Assembly (NCBI RefSeq): GCF_034932185.1
Contig: NZ_JAYGHW010000002.1
Coordinates: forward strand, 96,496-160,495
Source: Spirulina sp034932185
GTDB lineage: Bacteria; Cyanobacteriota; Cyanobacteriia; Cyanobacteriales; Spirulinaceae
Direction of reading: 5' to 3'
Length of the DNA stretch: 64,000 nt
The notes beneath the pieces were generated by a model. It was not told the origin of the DNA. It was given only the letters and a program-made list of their open reading frames with translations, and did not search any database. A program made the position numbers and the translations under genes. Shown piece after piece: positions 29,401 to 35,700 of this stretch. The stretch's first letter is position 1, and each line of letters begins with the position of its first letter.

Positions 29401-29668
29401 TGACAACTTTTTTGACCTCGGCGGCCATTCACTCTTAATTGTCAAAGCCAGTTACGAATTATCGGAGGCCCTAGGGCAGAAAATATCCGTCGTCGAACTG
29501 TTTCAATACCCAACGATCGCCACGTTGTCCCACTCCATCAAAGCACGCAGGAATCCCGATACCGTTGATGCTGTTGATCCCTTTGCCGAAACTCAAAAAC
29601 TCGCCTCTAAACGTCGTCAGCGACAAGCCACCCGCGATCAACGCCGCAAAAAGCGCGGCCCGTCATAG
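20453..29668 (+). CDS. Non-ribosomal peptide synthetase, two modules: C-A-NMT-PCP-C-A-NMT-PCP
   Basis: A 3071-residue synthetase. Module 1: C1 (about 22-440) whose HHxxxDG motif reads HQIAADP (H162, Q163), so probably inactive; A1 (about 480-) with FTSGSTGQPKG and NLYGPTETT; an N-methyltransferase inserted after A8 (about 960-1210, VLEIGCGTGMLLL); PCP1 Ser1465. Module 2: C2 with intact HHILFDG (H1662, H1663); A2 with YTSGSTGKPKG and NHYGPTE; NMT2 (VLEIGCGTGMLLL at about 2544); PCP2 Ser2993. The A1 pocket reads about D-I-L-Q-I-G-L-V-W, close to glycine codes as I recall them, so N-methylglycine is likely. A2 reads about D-I-K-N-I-G-H-D-L, unassigned. There is no TE or epimerase; a basic tail (KRRQRQATRDQRRKKRG) may dock with the PKS. 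Several small dispersed repeats lie in frame. Confidence 0.93.
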   Translation: MASTIWEQDNVQGYADLEGNSSSSFFLSETQQILWQIDQFSPHNTADHRCSAVKIYAALDLEQWRTVWCEIIQRHPSLRTTYSLNRAGVPVQKINREILRWKDFANALPLEIINAQNWSQDHLNQELLKRAEMPFNLEQGPLIRLSLFQCRPSEFIQLLVIHQIAADPKSHDLLWQEFDQRYAGHELKPPLAYQDFVDWEAAFLNSSPGQASRQYWHQQLGDDLPILNLPIDQSRPPVLSFRGEAYSVPLDRDLVVGLQAKIAPSDRLQLGLAAFYSLLYRYSGQCDLSITVPLENRQGRPEFLQGIGCFQNVGIFRVELDPQASFQELQQTVAAITTSGHQHQAVNALTPAWQQHFELQRGLSQMPLSSVRFNWQLWEGSTSTDAPPLLTVEPYLLAEKYGAAYDITLTWMEVGEAIHLNINYNPDLWTEATIQRLATHYQQILQGAIAHPETPIARLPLLTDPERQQLLIEWNQTAADYPQNCGIHHCFEAQVARTPGATAVVFEGRSLTYQDLNHRANQLAHYLQTCGVQRGDLVGIYLDRSLEMLIGLLGILKAGAAYVPLDPSYPQERIGYILSTADAPFLVTSSAMQAALPSHQAQVICVDIDAPRIAQAAADNPQRDIDEQNAQNLCYVIFTSGSTGQPKGVKISHQSLVNFMTAMASTPGLTAEDCLVAVTTISFDIHTLELYLPLTVGAKLVLASHEVATDGGRLAELITTHQATVMQATPATWRMLLTAHWDGSADFKAICGGEALPRSLADQLLTKVGTLWNLYGPTETTVWSTRCEIKRDRRGDRPDNPEPIGRPIANTQTYILDSTLQPVPIGVPGEFYIGGDGVAQGYLHRPDLTAERFLANPFLAHARLYKTGDLARYRQDGTIEYLGRVDNQVKIRGFRIELGEIETLLTQHPHVAQCVTLARPDDQGDPRLVAYIIPEQIPPHQPTEPSPSPTATPAFPVAENNILQEWQLAWDNAYDQTEKTQDSTLNISGWDSSYTGELIPAEEMREWVTGIVDRIKEHQPQRVLEIGCGTGMLLLRIAPSCALYWGVDAAQQGLNYIHKQLQTLPGDWSQVQLRQQLAHDFQGVEPQSFDAVVINSVVQYFPSIRYLVTVLEGAVQALAPGGFIFVGDVRSLPLLSAFHSSVQLYQASDDLPLAQLKQLADKDQQLDQELVISPEFFTALQAYLPAITQVKIQLKRGIAHNEMTKFRYDVVLFVGGAGQELPQMAWDWQQEGLTVEAVLDRLHHDQPKTLVVRHVPNGRLRADLQALAMLETDDELQTVGELRHRLTQDQWTGIEPEIWWGLEIPYRVEINYSVGRLDCYDLWFEQQGVGEASPTENCPLPDDTPAIPSVLPQSPQDWQSYANNPAFGQFAMGLSPKLRDYLRDKLPDYMVPSAFVALPRFPLTPNGKIDRRALPSPEFFPIAQGAGFVAPRNEVEQQVAQIWSEVLGISPMGVHYDFIQLGGHSLLAIQIMVLIQTRLQVKLPVHRLFDCPTVAALAALVRAEEGVDTGADIQPTARSGSLPLSVGQAQLWFLHQLNPDAPTYNEDVTIIFQEALDLPALEQSFTELIRRHEILRTTFPSVDGQPVQRIQPPTAFKIAVVDLRSHPEAERSAQAEAILLRKATAIATAQLCIPFNLAQGPLIRATVCQLGDTHYQLNVAMHHILFDGESGNGVLFPELKTLYTAFSQGLASPLPELTLQYADFAAWQRDWLQGDYISQQLAYWQTMADAPPLLFPTDRPRTPKTTAAGSWLAVEIAPALTEKLKILSRKAGVTLYMTLVTALQILLHRYTEQTDLILGTVSSQHNRSELRGMIGYFLNTLALRSDLSGNPSFQALLKRVRQTILEAYANQDVPFQDVVNSFSSDRQVSENPLFQIVFAFQPPVVEDPQSWTIQQFMLDNGCSKFDISFLLEERSQGITSKIVGKIEYKTDLFDLATIERLRGHFLTLLAGIVADPEQALAKPLQRRIAQLPLLTAAEQQQILIDWNNTTVPYPQDQRLHQRFEQRAAQIPDQVAVVCGDRQLTYGELNSRANQLAHYLQKLGVKPNTLVGISVERSLEMVIGLYGIIKAGGAYLPIDPTYPIERIDYMLSDANVPILLTQQHLRGNFDHFAGHVLSLDGDRAILALEREANLPTIVTGNDLIYVIYTSGSTGKPKGAGIYHRSVSNVVDWFIDYIGITERGGGSLAEQYRPLIVSSFSFDITHKNFYAPLIMGGQIHLLPGVRYDPQLASQLIEQHQITWVNCTPGVFYPLTEPKQERTYQKLASLRFAILGGEPISISQLWDWLSSDHCQATILNHYGPTECTDLSTTYWVKDPAHYRERSMPLGHPIANVQHFILNRHRQLVPVGVAGELYIGGMGVGAGYLNRPDLTAERFMENPFDPGSRMYNTGDLARYLPDGNIEYLGRIDHQVKIRGFRIELGEVETAIEQHPEVNRTVVIPREDTPGDQRLVAYVVPRLESQDPDPATTGESTGTTRPHDVNRALTEWENVFNNIYDQSGQDYDLTLDLTGWNSSYTGEPIPAAEMREWVNATITRIQAHQPQRVLEIGCGTGMLLLQLAPHCSHYCGTELSKRVIDDLQTRINRLPGDWSHVQLKHQPAQNFDGLEDQDFDTIILNSVVQYFPSIDYLITVLKQAIQTLGPAGGTVFVGDVRSLPLLTAFHASIQLHQATDELSIEQFKRRVERKVQFDKELVIDPAFFAALPTQFPEITQVKIQTKRGNAHHEMNKYRYDVVLRVGDSPQRTDSSNPPPPITPEQRINWQAATTTIGALAKSLQGRIATQLQTQQPPVCVVQNVPNARLVADCHIVELLKHPDPVKTVQALRQQVKADAPPGIEPETWWHLDLPYGVEIMPSAGAIDCYDVVLTHPDAVGAVVNRSPQDSPPKPWADYANNPLFAQAATRLAPQLHGYLGEKLPDYMIPSAFVLMATLPLAPTGKVDRRALPIPELGRTQLNTAYVQPQNDIETAIATIWQQLLRVDKVGIYDNFFDLGGHSLLIVKASYELSEALGQKISVVELFQYPTIATLSHSIKARRNPDTVDAVDPFAETQKLASKRRQRQATRDQRRKKRGPS
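20741..20773 (-). repeat. Small dispersed repeat family A, in frame in NRPS C1
   Basis: GAGATTCTCCGTTGGAAAGACTT-type sequence is the reverse complement of the family A consensus (starts GCGTTGGCGAAGCC, ends GGAGAATCGCC) with a few changes. It encodes EILRWKDFANAL in C1. It is the most diverged copy. Confidence 0.6.
24434..24467 (+). repeat. Small dispersed repeat family A, NRPS module 1 after NMT1
   Basis: GGCGTTGGCGAAGCCTCTCC followed by AACGGAGAATTGCC, in frame as GVGEASPTENC. It sits in the linker between the methyltransferase and the C-terminal A subdomain. Confidence 0.88.
25301..25336 (+). repeat. Small dispersed repeat family B, NRPS C2
   Basis: GCGATATTGCTCCGCAAGGC followed by TACCGCCATCGCCACC, in frame as AILLRKATAIAT in C2. 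Shares its core TTGCTCCGCAAGGCTA with the copy at the PKS start. Confidence 0.85.
26327..26359 (+). repeat. Small dispersed repeat family A, C2-A2 linker
   Basis: GCGTTGGCGAAGCCTCTCCA followed by ACGGAGAATCGCC, in frame as ALAKPLQRRIA at the end of C2. It is almost identical in DNA to the copy at 24434 but is read in a different frame, which supports insertion rather than conserved protein sequence. Confidence 0.9.
26996..27025 (-). repeat. Small dispersed repeat family B, inverted, in A2
   Basis: GGTGGCGGTAGCCTTGCGGA followed by GCAATATCGC is the reverse complement of family B. It is in frame as GGGSLAEQY, between the lysine-free linker after A3 and the A4 motif of A2. Confidence 0.85.
28756..28789 (+). 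repeat. Small dispersed repeat family A, after NMT2
   Basis: GGCGTTGGCGAAGTCTCTCC followed by AAGGGAGAATCGCC, in frame as ALAKSLQGRIA in the linker downstream of the second methyltransferase. Confidence 0.87.
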
Positions 29669-29751
29669 CATCCCCATTGTCGAATTCATCCCCCTAGGGT
29701 TTTAGATTTGAGAATAATCACTCACTGCCCACTCCCCCACTAACCACACCC

Positions 29752-32700
29752 ATGACACAGCCCAATCCCGAAGACGCGATGTTGCTCCGCAAGGCTAACG
29801 CCAACGCGCAACAGAATCTAGAGTCAATGGACGATAATCCGGATGCAGCCATGGGTTCCCGAATCGCAATTATCGGTATGGCCGGGCGATTTCCCGGCGC
29901 AAACAATATTGATGAACTGTGGCAAAATGTCAAAAATGGCGTAGAATCAATCACTTTTTTCTCAGATCAAGAACTCCTCGCCGCTGGCGTTTCGCCCCAG
30001 CTTCTCAATGATCCGAACTATGTCAAAGCTTCCCCGACCTTGCCGGATCTGGGAAAATTTGATGCGTTTTTCTTTGACTACAGTGCGAAAGAAGCCCTCT
30101 ACATGGATCCTCAACAACGGGTTTTTCTTGAATGTGCCTGGGAAGCGTTAGAACAGGCGGGTTATGCGGCGGGGAGTTCGGACTATACGATTGGTATTTA
30201 TGGCGGTTCATCGATTAGTTTATATTTACTAAATAATATTATTTACGACAATCATGTCTATGCTGGTCACATGACCAGTTCACGGGAATCGGCGGTTTTT
30301 GGCGGCAATGTGCCGGAGTCTTTAACCACCAGAGTGGCCTATAAACTCAATTTAACCGGCCCTGCGGTTCATCTTTCTACGGCCTGTTCGACGAGTTTGG
30401 TGGCGGTGCATAGTGCTTGTCAAAGTTTGCTCAATGGAGAATGTGAAATTGCTTTGGCGGGGGGGGTTTCCTATCTGGGTTCCCAAACCCAAGGCTATCT
30501 CTATGAAGAGGGTTTAGTGTTGTCTCCCGATGGCCATTGTCGGAGTTTTGATGCTCAGGGCAAGGGGACATTGTGGGCCAATGGGGTGGGGTTGGTGGTG
30601 CTGAAAATGTTGGATGAGGCGATCGCCGATGGAGATACGATCCATGGGGTGATTTGTGGATCGGCGGTGAATAATGACGGCAACGTCAAAGTCAGCCACA
30701 GTGCGCCCAGTGTGGAGGGTCAAGCGCGGGCCATTTATCAAGCCCAAGCAGTGGCGGAGATTGACCCGGAAACGATCACCTATATTGAGGCCCATGGCAC
30801 AGCAACTGCTTTAGGTGATCCCATTGAAATTGCGGCCTTGACCCAAGCCTTTCGGGCGAAAACGGATCAAACGGGCTATTGTGCGGTGGGGTCTTTAAAA
30901 AGTAATCTTGGGCATCTCAGTGAAGCCTCTGGGGTGGCGGGATTAATCAAAACACTGTTGGCGTTGAAGCATCAACAAATTCCGCCGAGTTTGTATTTTG
31001 AAACCCCGAATCCGCAGATTGATTTTGAGAGTAGCCCGTTTTATGTGAATACTCGCTTGCGGCATTGGCAGAGCCAAGAGGGGAATCCGCGTCGGGCGGG
31101 GGTGAGTTCCTTTGGGATGGGGGGAACGAATGCCCATGTGGTGGTGGAGGAATGGAGGGGCGATTCTCCGTTGGAGAGGCTTCGCCAACAAAATCACACC
31201 CCTTCCCCTCAACTGCTGCTGTTATCGGCCAAAACCTCCACTGCCCTCGAAACGGCTACGAACAATCTGATTACCTACCTCGAAGCGCATCCCGATCTCC
31301 AGCTTGCTGATGTGGCCTATACCTTGGCGCGGGGTCGCAAGGCTTTTAAGCATCGCCGCATTGCTGTAGTGGATGGCCATACCCCGATCCGCGATCGGTT
31401 CGCCACCCAACGCACCCATCGTGGCGAACCGAAGCCCCGCAAGATTGTGTTTATGTGTTCCGGTCAGGGATCGCAATACGTCACGATGGCTCAGGAACTG
31501 TATGAGACAGAACCTCTGTTTCAGGACTGTGTGGATGATTGTTGCGAATATCTCAAGCCCTTGTTGGGTCTGGATTTGCGGGAGATTCTCTATCCGGCTC
31601 CGGAGCAGATCGCCCTCGCCACTGAGCAGTTGAAGCAAACGGCTTTGACGCAGCCCGCTTTATTTGTGATTGAATATGCGATCGCCCAACTCTGGATCTC
31701 CTGGGGCGTGCAACCGGCCGCCTTGATTGGCCATAGTGTGGGGGAATATGTGGCGGCTACGTTGGCGGGGGTGTTCAGTCGTGAGGATGCGTTAACCCTG
31801 GTGGCGAAACGGGGGGCCTTGATGCAGTCGATGCCACCGGGAGCGATGGTGGCTGTGCCTTTGCCGGAACATGAGGTTAAACCGCTATTGGTGGGTACGC
31901 CTTTGGAAATTGCGACGGTGAATAGTCCGGTGAATTGTGTGGTGTCGGGGCCTTGTGAGGCGATCGCCGCCTTTGCCGCTCAACTCACAGCCCAGGGGAT
32001 TGAAGGACAAGTCTTGCAAACTTCCCACGCCTTCCACTCGGCTATGATGGAACCGATTTTGCAACCCTTCCGGGAGGCAGTGCGGGGGGTATCTCTGCAT
32101 CGGCCCAAGATTCCCTTTGTGTCAAATCTAACGGGGACATGGATCACCCCAGAGGCGGCCATTGATCCGGATTATTATGTACAACAGTTGCGATCGCCCG
32201 TCCGGTTTGCCGCTGGGGTTCGCGCCTTTTTTGATGACCCGGATCAAATTTTGCTGGAAATTGGCCCCGGCCGCACCCTCAGCACCCTCGCCAAGCGCCA
32301 CCCCGACAAACCTCGTGATCAATTAACCTGTACCTCCCTACGCCATCCCCAGGAAACCGAATCGGATCAGGCGTTTTTGCTCAAGTCCTTGGGGGAACTG
32401 TGGTTAGCGGGGGTTGAGATCGATTGGACGGCCTATTTTGGTGAAGAACCGCCGCGTCGCGTCCCCTTGCCCACCTATCCCTTTGAACGGCAGCGGTATT
32501 GGTTGGAGCCGAAACCGGCCCCGAAAACGGCAATCGCCTACGACGGGAAGAAATCCGATCCGGCCGAGTGGTTCTATCAACCCTCTTGGCAGCGGGTGAA
32601 TTTACCCCAGCAGGGTCGCCAGCCGCTCCCTAGCCCGATTTTGGCCTTTGTGGCAGCGGACGATCTCCGTCAGCCGCTCCTAGAGAGTGATGCAATGGTG

Positions 32701-35700
32701 ATCACCGTTGCCCTTGGGGACGCATTTCAGGCCCACGATCCCCACACCTACACCCTCAATCCTGCCGAACCCGACGACTACCGCCGCCTGCTCCAAACCC
32801 TCCAGGATCAAGACCTCACGCCCCAAGCGATTCTCCACCTTTGGAACGTCACCCCCCAAACGGCGCACCCCCTCAGCCTAGAGAGCGCCGAAACCGCCCA
32901 AACCCTGGGGTTTTATAGCCTCCTCTACCTGATTCAAGCCCTAGACGCTCACAACCTCACCCAAAACCTTGATCTTCTGGTTGGGGCGAGCCATCTCCAC
33001 AGCGTCACGGGTAGCGAAGCCATTGCACCGGAGAAAGCGACGCTGATCGGCGCGGTGCGGGTGATCGGCCATGAGTATCCCAACATCCGCTGTCGTAGCG
33101 TCGATGTCGTGCCAGGATCGCGGGGAATTCAGCAGATCCTCCACGAACTCCAGCACCCTTGTACTGCGACCTTGATCGCCTATCGCGGCCCATCTCGCTG
33201 GGTGGAAACCTTTGAACCTACACCCCTCGCGCCGCCTAACTTTGACGCGCTGCCGTTCCGTCCCCATGGGGTTTATTTAATTACGGGGGGCATGGGCGGG
33301 ATGGGTCTGGTGTTTGCGGAATATTTGGCGAAAACGGTACAAGCGAAATTGATTCTGGTGGGGCGATCGCCCCTCCCCGATCGCCCCACCTGGCCCGCTT
33401 GGCTGGCCACCCACACCGACACCGACCCCACCAGCCTTAAAATCCGCACAATCCAACGTCTCGAAACCTGGGGCGCAACGGTGTTGATCGTCAGCGCGGA
33501 TGTGGCCAATCTTGACCAGATGCAAGGCGCGATCGCTCAGTCCCAATGCGGCGCGATCCATGGGGTCATCCATACCGCAGGGGTGGCCGGGGGCGGCGTG
33601 ATTCCCCTCAAAACGAAGGCGATCGGCGATCGCGTCCTCGCGCCCAAAGTGGCCGGAACGATTATTCTTGACCAGTTGATCCCAGAAGAAGATTTAGATT
33701 TTCGGGTACTTTGTTCGTCGTTGGAATCCGTCCTCGGTACGGCGGGGCAACTGGACTACTGCGCCGCGAATAATTTCCTCGATGCCTACGCCCAGGCGAA
33801 AACGGCCCAAGGCGGCCCCCTCACCCTCAGCATTAATTGGGATGCTTGGCAGCAGGTGGGGATGGCGGTGAACACGGTGAAATACGGGTTTAATACGAAA
33901 ATTCGCGAGATTAAAACTCTCAAGCACTATCTTTTTGAGCAGTGCATTGTAGAGGAGCATCGCGAAATTTATCAAGGCACACTTGATCCGGCTGTGCATT
34001 GGATGATTGGCGAACATGTGGTGTTAAATCTGCCCAGCTTGGTGGGGACAGCCTATTTAGAATTGGCGCGATCGGCCTATGAATGCCACAGCGGCGAGGC
34101 GACGGTAGAGTTACGCGATGTGTATTTCTTGCAGTTCCTGTTTGTCGAGGGCGATCGCAAAGAATTACGGGTGATTTTAAACGTGGGTGATGACCCCATT
34201 TCCTTCACCATTCAAACCCTCGATGATGATACAAATCTCTGGGTTGAACACGCCCAAGGAAAGATCATTACTACCCCCAACTCTGAACCCACCCGCTACG
34301 ATCTTCCCGCCCTCGAAGCCCAGTGCAATCAAGAAATGATCGTACCGGATTTGCAGGCATTACCGGACTACACCCACTACGGCCCCCGGTGGCTCAATAA
34401 CATTCAATGGCGCAAAGCCAGCGAAGATCATAACCTTGCCTTGATGCAACTGCCGACGGAATTTATTCACGATTTAGAGCAGTATAAATTTCACCCCTCC
34501 ATGGTGGATACGGCGACCTATGTGGTGGCGGATGTATTGCCCAACGAACTCACCAGTAAACTCTCATTTTTCAAAGAAGACAGCACTTATTTACCCTACT
34601 TTTACGAGCGGGTTCAGATTAAAGGAGCCTTACCCCAAACCTTCTATTCCTACACATCGCGGGAACTGCGCGGCCGAGATTGGAGTATTAACCTCTCGTT
34701 TATGAATCCCGATGGGCTGGAATTGGTGGCGATTACCAACTACACATTGAAATATACCGATGCGGCCTACAGCATTAAGGAAAACCAAGATGCTCGCCAA
34801 GCGAAAAACCGAGCGACCCAAACAACAGAAATTCCCCTAGAGGTGGGGATTTTGCCAGCGGAAGGGGTGGAAAGTTTAACGCGCATTTTGCAGAGTCGGA
34901 TGCCCCAAATCATCGTCTCAACAGTGGGGCTGAAATACCAACAAAGCCTGTTAAAACCATCCGATTCAGAGGACGACACCGCACCGGAAATGCTGTTTGA
35001 GCGGCCTCAGTTGAGCCAAGCTTACGCCGCCCCGACGACGGAAATAGAGAAGGCGATCGCCGCCATTTGGGAGCAGGTATTAGGCATCAAAGGCATCGGC
35101 ATTTATGATAACTTCTTCGACCTCGGCGGCGACTCGTTAATCATCGTTCAGATCCTTCAAAAACTGCGCCAAACCCTCAGCAGCACCCTGACGATCAACG
35201 ACTTGCTTAACGCTACTGCGATCGCCGAACTCGCCGCAATCATCGACCCCAACGCAAGCCAACCCTCGACGCAACAACCCCCCTGCCTCGTCAAATTCCG
35301 CGACGGTAGCCCCGACGTTGCCCCCCTGTTCATCGTCCACCCCATCGCCGGAACCACCCGCAACTACCTGAACCTGCCCACCTGTCTCCCCCCAGAGCAA
35401 CCGATCTACGCGATCCAACACCCCAAATGGACAGCCGAAACCCGTCAATTTAGCAACATTCCCGAACTCGCCGCCTACTACCTCGCAGCGGTGCGCCAAG
35501 TCCAGCCCCACGGCCCCTATTTTCTTAGCGGCTACAGTGGCGGCGTTTACGCCACCTACGAAATGGCCCAACAGTTGAGGGCAGCGGGTGAAGCGGTCTC
35601 CTTCCTCGCCCTGATTGACAAACCCCACTGGGAAACCGCCGCCGATAAACCCAATTGGCAAAACCCCGACTTCGGCAGCGACCTGGAAACGATGGTCTAT

